In this document: positions 8,408 to 16,736 of the stretch, one piece after another
Position numbering within the stretch: the first letter of the stretch is position 1
How the letters are laid out: every line of letters starts with the position of its first letter
Source of the DNA: CAZMRQ01 sp964568795
Lineage (GTDB): Bacteria; Pseudomonadota; Gammaproteobacteria; Comchoanobacterales; Comchoanobacteraceae
Length of the DNA stretch: 59,867 bases
Assembly: GCA_964568795.1 (NCBI GenBank)
Contig: CAZMRQ010000005.1
Coordinates: 1 to 59,867 of the forward strand
Direction of reading: 5' to 3'
The notes under the pieces: model-generated
What the model was told of the DNA's origin: nothing
What the model saw: the letters and a program-made list of their open reading frames with translations, nothing else
Database searches by the model: none
Made by a program: the position numbers and the translations under genes

Positions 8408-9392
8408 GCTGAAACACCTCACACTCAACCAGCTCTAGCATTCTATGTGCAAAAGCCATCTCATTATCATACCAGGCCGTTAATCTTAATAAACCTTCTT
8501 GATAAGAACACGCTGTTACATCGATTATTGCCGACTCACTGCGGCCAATAAAGTCAATTGAAACCAAAGGCTTATCTTCGCACGCCAATATCCCTCTCAT
8601 TTCCTTACTTGATGCTTCACGCAAGCAATCAATAGCCTGAAGTAAATCAACTTTCGCCTTGCACTGTAATGTAATATCTAGAAAAGAAACATTGGCAACA
8701 GGTACACGAAGCGCATAGCCTGCAAGCTTTCCCTCTAATTCAGGAAAGATACTCGCAATGGTTGATGCCGCCCCTGTCTTAGTCGGAATTATTGAAGAAG
8801 CAGCTGAACGCATTCGCCGCCAATCGCTGTGTGATCCATCAACTAGGTTCTGATCATTGGTATAGGCGTGAACAGTCAATATTTGACCCGCTGCTATACC
8901 AAATCTCTCATAAATAGGTTTGATAATAGGTGCCAATGCATTGGTTGTGCATGTGGCTGCTGAAATAATAGTATCACGGCTATCGGCTTGATGATCATTA
9001 ACCCCCATAACAATGGTTCGGTCAGCTTCTGGCATGGCAGTTGCTTGCAAGACCCGTTTGGCACCTTGTTGAATATGCCCCAAACAGCCCTGTCTTGTTT
9101 TGAAACGACCTGATGCCTCTAAAACCCAATCAACTTCTCCCCAAGGAGTCTTTTGCGGATCTTTTGCATGAGTCATCAAGATCTCATGCCCATCTATCAC
9201 TAAGTGATTTTTTTCAACCGATATATCTGATTGGCTTGGACCATGCACACTATCATACTTATAGAGATGTGCACTGGCCTCTACAGCCCCAGGTGTATTT
9301 ATCATGACAATATCATGAGGGCACTTTCTACTAAAATTGGCCCTAGTTAACATGCGCCCAATCCGACCAAAGCCATTAATGCCCAGTTTCAT
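8391..9392 (-). CDS. gap: Glyceraldehyde-3-phosphate dehydrogenase
   Basis: Oxidises glyceraldehyde 3-phosphate with inorganic phosphate to 1,3-bisphosphoglycerate. 333 residues. The Rossmann motif NGFGRIGR (6-13), the catalytic Cys148 in SAATCTTNALAP, the HAYTNDQ segment carrying the catalytic His, and WYDNEMAFAHR near the C-terminus are visible. The active-site context has Ala where SNASCTT is usual, a conservative change. A strong AGGAGG precedes the ATG, which overlaps the tkt stop by 17 bases. The enzyme could also act as an erythrose-4-phosphate dehydrogenase; the operon argues for the glycolytic role. Confidence 0.94.
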   Translation of the reverse strand: MKLGINGFGRIGRMLTRANFSRKCPHDIVMINTPGAVEASAHLYKYDSVHGPSQSDISVEKNHLVIDGHEILMTHAKDPQKTPWGEVDWVLEASGRFKTRQGCLGHIQQGAKRVLQATAMPEADRTIVMGVNDHQADSRDTIISAATCTTNALAPIIKPIYERFGIAAGQILTVHAYTNDQNLVDGSHSDWRRMRSAASSIIPTKTGAASTIASIFPELEGKLAGYALRVPVANVSFLDITLQCKAKVDLLQAIDCLREASSKEMRGILACEDKPLVSIDFIGRSESAIIDVTACSYQEGLLRLTAWYDNEMAFAHRMLELVECEVFQHAATL

Positions 9393-11328
9393 ATTTGACC
9401 TCCTGATTTGTCAGTAAACTCTTGACTCTTTTAGCTATCTTCTCTGGAGTAAAACCAAAATAATCTTGCACATCCTGTCCCCTGCCAGAAAGACCATAAC
9501 TTTCCATCGTGATGCGGTACTGAGGATTAGGCTGTATATCCCCCCATGACTGGCTCGAAGCTGCTTCGATAACGACTATCGGCAAACCACCGATGAATGC
9601 TTCATACACCGTTGAGTTTTTAAAACGTTGCAAACAAGGACATGAAACCACGCGCACATAAATACCAGACTGTGCAAGAATCTGACTAGCCTGAAAGGCC
9701 ATTGCCACTTCTGATCCTGTCGCCAAAAGACAAAAAGATGCTTTAGGATGATCAAAAATAACCGATGCACCCTCTTGGAGCTCCCCTTGAATAGGACGAG
9801 GAATAGCTGCATTTTCCTGCCTAGTCAATACAATGGCAGTAGGGCCTTTCCTTTCACATGCTGCTTGCCACGCTCTGGCACACTCAAGACCATTAGCAGG
9901 CCGCCACACTTCAAGATTAGGGGTGGCTCGGAGTATCGCCAAATGTTCAATAGGTTGATGTGTTGGCCCGTCTTCTCCCAAAGCAATGGAATCATGAGTC
10001 AGTATATAAACAACGGGCAAGTCCATCAATGCTGCACATCGTATAGCATTACGTCCATAGTCACAAAATGTTAAAAAAGTTCCGACATAGGGACGCAAGC
10101 CCATCGTAGCCATCCCTGAAGCTATAGCAAACATAGCAAACTCGCGTACACCAAAATTCAAATAACGCCCTTCTGGCTGGCTTGCAGAGAAATCAGCACA
10201 GCCCCATTGTGTACAAACAGAGCCTGTTAGATCTGCAGACCCCCCAATTAGCTGTGGGAAATAAGGAGCTAACTGTTTAAGTACCTGTTGAGATGCCTGG
10301 CGAGTAGCCATAGGAGTCACAGCCTGATCCGATGACATCCAATCTTCCACTCTTGCAAACCAATCTTTCGGCTTATCCCTCTTTAGACATTGCTGATAGA
10401 GGCTCTGTTGCTCTTGTGATAAACCTGAAAAAAACTTTGGCTCTGCTTGCATGCCCAGTGACCGCCATGCCTTCAAAGCATCTGGGTCAATACTAAAAGG
10501 AGCTCTTCCAGCAAGAATCCTCTCATAGCTCTTCTGAGGCAATGGCGCCCCATGCACTTGAGATGTCCCTTCAGCATCACAGCCTTTCCCAATAACGGTT
10601 CTAAAGTCTATAAATACAGGTTTTTCTTTCACTTGTTGCGCTGCAGACAAAGCTATCTCAATAGCACTAAAGTCGTGACCATCCACAGGACCAATAACAT
10701 GCCACCCATAACTCCTAAATCGATCGCATGTTCGTTCCTTCGATGTCATGCTCACAGCACCATCGATTGTGATATCATTATCATCCCACAGAACAACAAG
10801 ATTGCTCAGCTCCCAGATAGAGGCACAATTAGCTACTTCATGAGAGATTCCTTCCATCAAGCACCCATCACCCACAACCACATACGTTTTAAATGTGAGT
10901 TTATTATCCAATGACGCATTGAGGTGCTTCTGAGCAACAGCTATACCACAGCCTGCTGCTAAACCTTGTCCAAGTGGACCTGTAGTTGTCTCAATACCGA
11001 TTCGAGGATCAATCTCAGGATGCCCAGGTGTTTTGCTGTTCACTTGCCGAAATGCTTTACAGTCATCGAGTGTTAAAGGGTAGCCTGTTAGATGAAGAAG
11101 AGCATAATGCAATGCTGAACCATGCCCATTGGACAAAATAAATCGATCTCTGTTAAACCAAGTTGGTTGGCTTGGATCAAAACGCAAAAACTTACTCCAC
11201 AAGACCGTTGCCACATCAGCAAAACCCATAGGCATTCCCGGATGTCCAGACTTGGCTCGTTGCACTTGATCTAAAGATAATTGGACAAGAGCTTTGCTCA
11301 TTTCGGAAAAACTGATATTCTCAACCAC
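9376..11328 (-). CDS. tkt: Transketolase
   Basis: Thiamine diphosphate-dependent transfer of two-carbon units between sugar phosphates. 650 residues. N-terminal SGHPGMPMGFADVATVLW, the cofactor motif GDGCLMEG through WDDNDITIDG, the GVREFAM/IASGMA stretch, THDSIALGEDGPTHQP and the C-terminal domain are all in order. A GTG start at 11328 follows AAGGGAG; no in-frame ATG exists nearby. It heads the nine-gene operon ending with rpiA. An unusual 280-base leader with a mini-ORF and hairpin lies upstream. Confidence 0.94.
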   Translation of the reverse strand: MVENISFSEMSKALVQLSLDQVQRAKSGHPGMPMGFADVATVLWSKFLRFDPSQPTWFNRDRFILSNGHGSALHYALLHLTGYPLTLDDCKAFRQVNSKTPGHPEIDPRIGIETTTGPLGQGLAAGCGIAVAQKHLNASLDNKLTFKTYVVVGDGCLMEGISHEVANCASIWELSNLVVLWDDNDITIDGAVSMTSKERTCDRFRSYGWHVIGPVDGHDFSAIEIALSAAQQVKEKPVFIDFRTVIGKGCDAEGTSQVHGAPLPQKSYERILAGRAPFSIDPDALKAWRSLGMQAEPKFFSGLSQEQQSLYQQCLKRDKPKDWFARVEDWMSSDQAVTPMATRQASQQVLKQLAPYFPQLIGGSADLTGSVCTQWGCADFSASQPEGRYLNFGVREFAMFAIASGMATMGLRPYVGTFLTFCDYGRNAIRCAALMDLPVVYILTHDSIALGEDGPTHQPIEHLAILRATPNLEVWRPANGLECARAWQAACERKGPTAIVLTRQENAAIPRPIQGELQEGASVIFDHPKASFCLLATGSEVAMAFQASQILAQSGIYVRVVSCPCLQRFKNSTVYEAFIGGLPIVVIEAASSQSWGDIQPNPQYRITMESYGLSGRGQDVQDYFGFTPEKIAKRVKSLLTNQEVKYETGH

Positions 11329-11390
11329 GCATTAGCTCCCTTAACTTTATATATATAACCAGATTTCAAGCCAAACAGCAACAAACAAAA

Positions 11391-11445
11391 ATGCCCTAGC
11401 AATCCACCAAGAGGCAGTGACATCTTATACGTCTGGCCAGGGCAT
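11391..11445 (-). terminator. Hairpin with U-run in the tkt leader (attenuator-like)
   Basis: On the minus strand ATGCCCT (11445-11439) can pair with AGGGCAT (11397-11391), with further pairing (CCA/TGG, GA/TC) just inside, followed by TTTTTGTTTG. The loop is long, about 40 bases, so this may be a composite structure rather than a plain terminator. It lies between the mini-ORF at 11506-11453 and tkt, where it could end a short transcript or attenuate tkt. Confidence 0.45.
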
Positions 11446-11452
11446 GTTATTA

Positions 11453-11506
11453 TTATACTTCATAAATACAATCGATGTACTTTTTTTTCAGTTTTTCACA
11501 ATTCAA
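11453..11506 (-). CDS. Possible 17-residue leader peptide upstream of tkt
   Basis: A perfect AGGAGG (plus 11512-11517) lies five bases before a TTG at 11506 that opens a 17-codon frame (translation MNCEKLKKKYIDCIYEV) closed by three in-frame TAA codons. It is Lys-rich with two Cys. The hairpin with U-run follows directly. Strong ribosome binding site plus hairpin suggests a leader peptide, but no conservation data are available. Confidence 0.35.
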   Translation of the reverse strand: MNCEKLKKKYIDCIYEV

Positions 11507-11605
11507 ATTAACCTCCTATTCATTTGTCATTTATTAATTATACCCAAAAGACTGGCTATCTTACTGCTTTATTTATGAATGAAATTATGAAATAATTGCA
11601 GTATT

Positions 11606-13720
11606 ATGATACGTTATATATCCTGTGCATTTCCTAATCCGTTCAAAGAATGCATGACTTACAGCTCTGAGAGCACCATTTCTATCGGCGAGATGATCAA
11701 AGTTCCTTTTGGGAAAAAATCCGTTTGGGCGTGGGTCATTGACAACAACTGCCCTATCACGCTTGATCCAAAACGCATCAAATCAATCCAGCATGAGAAC
11801 CCATTAGCTATCACTCTGCCCCAAGCACATCTCACTTGGATAACTCAGGTCAGTCAATACTACCATCTACGCCTCTGTGATTGGTTTGCTAGCACTATCC
11901 CTTCTCCTCTTTGGCAGGATCCTAATAAAATACCAGAGAAATATCATGCAGTCATTTCTGTCACTGAAGAAAAACCAAGAACCCCCGCACAATGCAAAGC
12001 CTATAACACTATCGCCCAGTCCAGGCCGAGAAGATATTTCTCATGGCTACAAGAAGGATTAAGAGAAAGCATTCTGCGCTCTCTTTTGGACAGTGGTTGC
12101 TGCCACGAGGTTCCTTATACTCCCTTAAATCAGTTAGCAAGTCTCTCCCTGAACCAGCAACATGCCGTGGATTCCTTAGATCAAACTCAGTCGTTCCAAG
12201 TGACCTGTCTTGAAGGACAAACAGGCAGTGGAAAAACAGAAGTCTATGCGCACTTAATTAGCAAAAATCTTGCAAGAGGGCGTGCAGTGCTTATGCTGGC
12301 TCCAGAAATTGCACTCAGCAAACAACTTGTTCAACGTCTAGCCATCACCCTCGGAGAAGACCCCGTTATTTACCACTCAGGAATCAAACCTAAATTACGT
12401 GCTATGCATTGGCAACTGAGCACTCAAGGGCATCCACTATTATGGCTGGGGACACGCTCAGCATGTTCACTTCCATTGAGAAATCTTGGGCTTATTATTG
12501 TTGATGAAGAGCATGACAGTTCTTTTCGCAATCAAACCCGGCTACGGTTTTGTGCCAGAGACGCGGCCATTCTTAAAGCAAAAATCCTTGATATCCCCAT
12601 ATGTCTTGGCTCTGCAACACCCTGCCTGCATACTTACCACCATGCCATGCAAAAGCGCTTCAAACATCTTACACTGCCTTCCTATTGGCCGGTAAAACAT
12701 CAAATAAAAATACATGACTGCCGAGGCATTAAATGCCCTGATGGGCTCCACCCGAAAGTCGTTGACTGCATCAAAAAATACATAGCTGAAAAAACGCAAA
12801 TATTGATTTTCCTTAACAGACGTGGCTATGCCCCTGTGACACTCTGCCGCACATGTGGTGCGCAACACACGTGCGTCCATTGCGATAGTGCAACAACATA
12901 CCATCAACAAAAAAACTGCCAAATCTGTCATCATTGTGGCCGTCATGACCCACCCCAAAAAGATTGCCCGCACGGTCATCCTGACAGCATGATTCTAGTG
13001 GGCTATGGGACTGAAAGAATTGCCCTAGCATTACAAGAGTTATTTCCAGAGCAAACCATTGCACGCATGGATAGAGATGTCAATCAAGATGATTTCCAAA
13101 AGCAGCTTGAACTGATGCAAAGTGGCCACCCCATGGTTCTTGTAGGAACCCAATTAATGGCCAAGGGTTTTGATGCCCCCAACATACGCCTTGTTGTATT
13201 CCTGGGAGCAGACCAAGCATTGTATGCAGATGATTTTCGTGGGGAAGAAAAAACACACCAGCTTCTCACCCAGGTGATTGGTCGCTCAGGCAGGCGTCCT
13301 GAGAAAACGATCGCAAACCAAGTTCTCATTCAAACCTATATACCACATCACCCGCTGATTGCTGCTCTCGCTCAAGGGGCCATACAAGAATACCGGCAGA
13401 TCATTTTGCAGCAAAGACAAGCACAACACCTGCCTCCATTTGGCTGCTTAAGCATTCTTTGGCTTGAAAGCAAGAATGAAAAAAAGCTACAAAATCATGG
13501 GCAAAAAATACGTCAACATTTGCAACAAATGAGCTCTGCCAAAATATATGGCCCCCTGCCTGCTAGGCTCCGAAGACGTAAAGACATGTATTGCTATCAG
13601 GTCATCATCCAAACACCGCATCGCTCAGCCATGCGCCAAACCCTGCAGCACATGACAAAAATTTCAGCTGACTGCCCCAAAGGCGTGGACTTGATTATTG
13701 ACCGTGATGCCAGAGACTGA
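11606..13720 (+). CDS. priA: Primosomal protein N' (PriA helicase)
   Basis: Superfamily 2 helicase that reloads the replisome at stalled forks. 704 residues. A 3'-DNA-binding N-terminal region is followed by Walker A GQTGSGKTE (about 203-211), the DEEH box, GSATP, and the helicase C-terminal motifs GTQLMAKGFD and QVIGRSGR. The zinc-binding insert (about 415-460) has CRTCG, CVHC and CQICHHCG pairs, but the last expected CPxC reads CPHGH, so one zinc ligand may be replaced by His. No clear ribosome binding site precedes the ATG. Stands alone, stop to stop with the rhodanese gene. Confidence 0.93.
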   Translation: MIRYISCAFPNPFKECMTYSSESTISIGEMIKVPFGKKSVWAWVIDNNCPITLDPKRIKSIQHENPLAITLPQAHLTWITQVSQYYHLRLCDWFASTIPSPLWQDPNKIPEKYHAVISVTEEKPRTPAQCKAYNTIAQSRPRRYFSWLQEGLRESILRSLLDSGCCHEVPYTPLNQLASLSLNQQHAVDSLDQTQSFQVTCLEGQTGSGKTEVYAHLISKNLARGRAVLMLAPEIALSKQLVQRLAITLGEDPVIYHSGIKPKLRAMHWQLSTQGHPLLWLGTRSACSLPLRNLGLIIVDEEHDSSFRNQTRLRFCARDAAILKAKILDIPICLGSATPCLHTYHHAMQKRFKHLTLPSYWPVKHQIKIHDCRGIKCPDGLHPKVVDCIKKYIAEKTQILIFLNRRGYAPVTLCRTCGAQHTCVHCDSATTYHQQKNCQICHHCGRHDPPQKDCPHGHPDSMILVGYGTERIALALQELFPEQTIARMDRDVNQDDFQKQLELMQSGHPMVLVGTQLMAKGFDAPNIRLVVFLGADQALYADDFRGEEKTHQLLTQVIGRSGRRPEKTIANQVLIQTYIPHHPLIAALAQGAIQEYRQIILQQRQAQHLPPFGCLSILWLESKNEKKLQNHGQKIRQHLQQMSSAKIYGPLPARLRRRKDMYCYQVIIQTPHRSAMRQTLQHMTKISADCPKGVDLIIDRDARD

Positions 13721-14017
13721 TTACCAGCTTGAAAAACCCCCTTTAACAGAAAAACACACTCCTTTGAACCCCTGCTGTGAGATAAGCTCACACGCCTTTA
13801 GAGAAGACACACCTCGCTGACAAATAAAAACCAGGCTCTGCTGTGGCCGCATCAGCTCCTGCACACCTTGCCAACTCAGTTCAGCCAAGGGGATATTCCT
13901 CACGCCTCTGATACACGGTTTTTCAGCCATCTCTCTTGGCCGCACATCCACCACACACGTTTGTTCCTCTGCTAACATTCGCCGGCATTCCTCTGCTGAA
14001 ATTTCTTTAATACGCAT
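13721..14017 (-). CDS. Rhodanese-like domain protein
   Basis: 98 residues forming a single rhodanese domain: N-terminal ISAEECRRML, VVDVRPREM (CDC25-type strand), GVRNIPLAEL, and the active-site loop CQRGVSS with the catalytic cysteine near residue 66. Likely carries a persulfide for sulfur transfer, as in GlpE-type proteins; the substrate is unknown. Its stop codon abuts the priA stop codon on the other strand. Confidence 0.85.
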   Translation of the reverse strand: MRIKEISAEECRRMLAEEQTCVVDVRPREMAEKPCIRGVRNIPLAELSWQGVQELMRPQQSLVFICQRGVSSLKACELISQQGFKGVCFSVKGGFSSW

Positions 14018-14078
14018 ATATCCACCCCTGTATTGTTATCAACGCTGCTATTGTTATGATACAGCCGGTTACATATGG

Positions 14079-15713
14079 ATGCAAATGAAGCAGCACTACC
14101 CACAAACAATGAGCGAAATACTTTGGGCACTAAAAAAAAATCCTTGGGTCACAGTCACAGTCATACTGTGCAGCCTCATCACAGGACTATACAGCAATCT
14201 CAACGCCCTCTTGATCAAAAACATCATTGACCACATCCCCCATAGCACCACTATTATAGTGCTTATCACCGCTTTCATTCTGAACCATTTTATACACAAC
14301 CTTTGTTGGCGTTGGCTTCACTGGTTAAGAGTCAAACACTCAGGTCCCCTTCAGGAAAAATTATTGAAGACTGTGTATGCGAAGTATTTCACCCCCCCCT
14401 CTGAGACTTCTGGCCAACCAACCGACTGTTACATGCAGATCATTAGACAGATTGAACACCTTATTTTTTATCCGCTCATCTTGATCTGCCGCAGCTTATC
14501 TCAACTGTTTATAGCTTTCTGGAGCTTATCGTCTATGTCATGGCTATTGCCTTTTTTCCTGATTATCTGGCTCATTTTTTTTATAATACTGCAACACACT
14601 GTACACCCTAAAAGACTGCAGTATAACCAGCAGCACCATCAACAACGTAACCGCTTTTTCTGTCATTTAACTGACAGTTTCCGCCAAAGAAAGTCTTTTT
14701 TTTTCTGTCATGCAGCCATGTACGAATTACCTGTTTGTTTGGAGCATCTTGAACGCATGCAAAAAGCGTATATAAACAAAGAAAAACACCAAATACTGGA
14801 TCACTTGTTTACATATGGCTCCATTGCCTTTTTACTCGCTGTCGTTATATGGTATGCCCATAGATTCAGTCTCACTGAACAAGTCACTGCAGGAGATATT
14901 GCACTGATTATCAGCACGATCATTTTTTTGACTGATAACAGCTTGTGGTTAAAAGATCAAGCTGAACACATAGTGACGACAGCACAAACGACAGAGATGT
15001 ATTTTCAACAGCTCAATGATCATAACCCAAGAAGGTTTTCAGAGAATACAGCAACTTCACTTATGAGGATTATTGAAAGTCTTAAAGCACAACCTCACCG
15101 TCCCACACGCATTGCAATTGTCGGCCCAAGTGGTGCTGGAAAAACAACCCTGGCCCTCTCACTGCTACACACCCACAAAAATTCCAAGAGAAAACGCACC
15201 CTGTATTGCACTCACGATGAAAGGTTGCTTGAGCGTTCACTGCTAAACAATATCGCCATGAACAGACCATTCACACAGGCACAAGTCAGCCGAAGTATTG
15301 AGCTGGCATGTTGCCAAAACATCATTCATCACAACCCCCAAGGATTGCAAGCTATTATTGGCCAAGATATCCGCCTTTCAAGCGGCGAACGTGCCCGCAT
15401 ACTTATAGCTAGAACACTACTAACGCATCCGGACATCGTCATATACGATGAAATCATGTCGAATATTGATAAAAAAAGTGCTCATCAAATATGGCGGCAT
15501 CTCAACAAGCATCACTCTAATGCGACCCTTGTATGGATCACCCATGAGAACACGTATATGAAGGATATGGACAAAATTCTGGTTTGTCATGAGCAAAAGG
15601 TTGTTGAAACAGGTCACCACCATGAGCTGCTCTTGCAACAAGGGCACTACTATTCATGGCATACATCTCAAACTGCAGGAAAAAAATACGCCACGACGCG
15701 GAAGACTCATTAA
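14079..15713 (+). CDS. ABC transporter, fused permease and ATPase (exporter type)
   Basis: 544 residues, a half-transporter that would work as a dimer. The first 310 residues hold about five or six hydrophobic segments. The ATPase domain has Walker A GPSGAGKTT (about 346-354), the signature LSSGERAR, Walker B IVIYDEIMSNID and an H-loop in WITHE. The Q-loop region is poorly conserved (YCTHDERLLERSLLNNI), and the protein is a little short and rich in His and Gln, so the substrate cannot be inferred. No partner genes. Divergent from the rhodanese gene, with only 61 bases between the two starts. Confidence 0.8.
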   Translation: MQMKQHYPQTMSEILWALKKNPWVTVTVILCSLITGLYSNLNALLIKNIIDHIPHSTTIIVLITAFILNHFIHNLCWRWLHWLRVKHSGPLQEKLLKTVYAKYFTPPSETSGQPTDCYMQIIRQIEHLIFYPLILICRSLSQLFIAFWSLSSMSWLLPFFLIIWLIFFIILQHTVHPKRLQYNQQHHQQRNRFFCHLTDSFRQRKSFFFCHAAMYELPVCLEHLERMQKAYINKEKHQILDHLFTYGSIAFLLAVVIWYAHRFSLTEQVTAGDIALIISTIIFLTDNSLWLKDQAEHIVTTAQTTEMYFQQLNDHNPRRFSENTATSLMRIIESLKAQPHRPTRIAIVGPSGAGKTTLALSLLHTHKNSKRKRTLYCTHDERLLERSLLNNIAMNRPFTQAQVSRSIELACCQNIIHHNPQGLQAIIGQDIRLSSGERARILIARTLLTHPDIVIYDEIMSNIDKKSAHQIWRHLNKHHSNATLVWITHENTYMKDMDKILVCHEQKVVETGHHHELLLQQGHYYSWHTSQTAGKKYATTRKTH

Positions 15714-16279
15714 GGCTTGATAAATATATCATGCTTCGCCATTTCCTACTGCCTGTTCAATATACGATTGGCTTAACCCATAGCTGTATAATAAACCTAA
15801 GATAAAAGTACTTTTCACTATCGGGCTGACCCATGAGGATTGCCTGAAAACTGTAGACCGAGTGAGTATTGTGCCTCATGCATCGAGCGCTCAGTAAGGA
15901 TATAAGCCTGCGTGAGAAAAAATATCGACATATACAGTGCAATGCGTCTAGAAAGTGTTCAAACTCTACTGCCAGATGTTGTCACTGATTAAAAAGTCCG
16001 TGCAAAGATTTCATAAGTACTGAAAAATTCAGGATTAAAAATCATACTCAGAAAGACACGATCTTTGATACAGTCAGTCATGATCAAGTATATTTGAGAT
16101 CCAGTATACATATTAAAACATGACCTATGCTACATGTAATGTTGTTGGGGTGGCGGATACATTTGCGGGTGGATATGGGTATAGTTGATGCATGGAAATA
16201 TTGATATTTTTTAAATGCCTCTGCATGCGTTCATAAAAGAGAATGACGATTAGACTGAGAATACTCAGAAAGCTATTGA
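15714..16279. other. 566-base intergenic stretch with no recognised gene
   Basis: No ORF here is supported by a ribosome binding site or a known domain. A TATAAT lies at 15787-15792, and the following 15800-15920 region is more GC-balanced than its surroundings, so a small RNA could be present, but I recognise no RNA family. Around 16130-16190 a short Gly-rich (one strand) or Pro-rich (other strand) frame looks like a coding remnant. Nothing can be named. Confidence 0.3.
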
Positions 16280-16681
16280 TCAAGTTTGAACTTGATTTGA
16301 TTGAGAGTCAGTATATTGCTTTTGTTTGGCCTCGTGCCACAGCTTAAGCATAAACTCAATTGGCTGTCCCCTGAGATTGTCATGCCCGCGTTGTCTGGCC
16401 AGTGCTTTGAGATGATGCATGCGGGTAGCAAATTTTTGATTGGTTTTTGACAGTGTGTCTTCGATATCATAGCCTAAGTATAGACAGAGTGATATAGCTG
16501 CATGGAGCACATCACCGACCTCTTCTTGTATCTTAGCTTTTGATGCATTGTTTTGAATATCTGTAGCCACCTCCTGACATTCTGATATGGTCTGTTCTAT
16601 AACCATATCTTGGTCAGGCCAATCAAACCCAAACTTACGGGCATCTTTTTCAAGTTGAATCATGGTGACCAGCGCGTCCAT
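16280..16681 (-). CDS. MazG-like nucleotide pyrophosphohydrolase
   Basis: 133 residues. Contains the MazG-type metal-binding arrangement: E29 and E34 in EQTISECQEV, then EEVGDVLHA (about 52-60) with paired Glu and Asp. A single domain, much shorter than the two-domain E. coli MazG, so it belongs to the small MazG-like group that hydrolyses NTPs or modified nucleotides to NMP and pyrophosphate. Substrate unknown. Has its own promoter at 16709-16736, directly behind the stop of the 939-residue gene. Confidence 0.8.
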   Translation of the reverse strand: MDALVTMIQLEKDARKFGFDWPDQDMVIEQTISECQEVATDIQNNASKAKIQEEVGDVLHAAISLCLYLGYDIEDTLSKTNQKFATRMHHLKALARQRGHDNLRGQPIEFMLKLWHEAKQKQYTDSQSNQVQT

Positions 16682-16708
16682 AGTATGTCTCTGTAGTGCC
16701 TTTAATTG

Positions 16709-16736
16709 AGTATAGTGATATCTGATAACTAGTCAA
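16709..16736 (-). promoter_or_regulatory. Promoter of the mazG-like gene
   Basis: On the minus strand TTGACT, a 16-base spacer, and TATACT, ending 27 bases before the ATG at 16681. The -35 box begins immediately after the TAA of the upstream gene. Confidence 0.6.

Noticed and set aside
15787..15930. Possible small RNA behind TATAAT
   Set aside because: No -35 box at proper distance, no clear terminator and no known RNA family; only noted in the intergenic entry.
16276..16294. Palindrome ATCAAGTT-TG-AACTTGAT at the mazG-like stop codon
   Set aside because: Not followed by a U-run on either strand, so not a convincing terminator; left unannotated.
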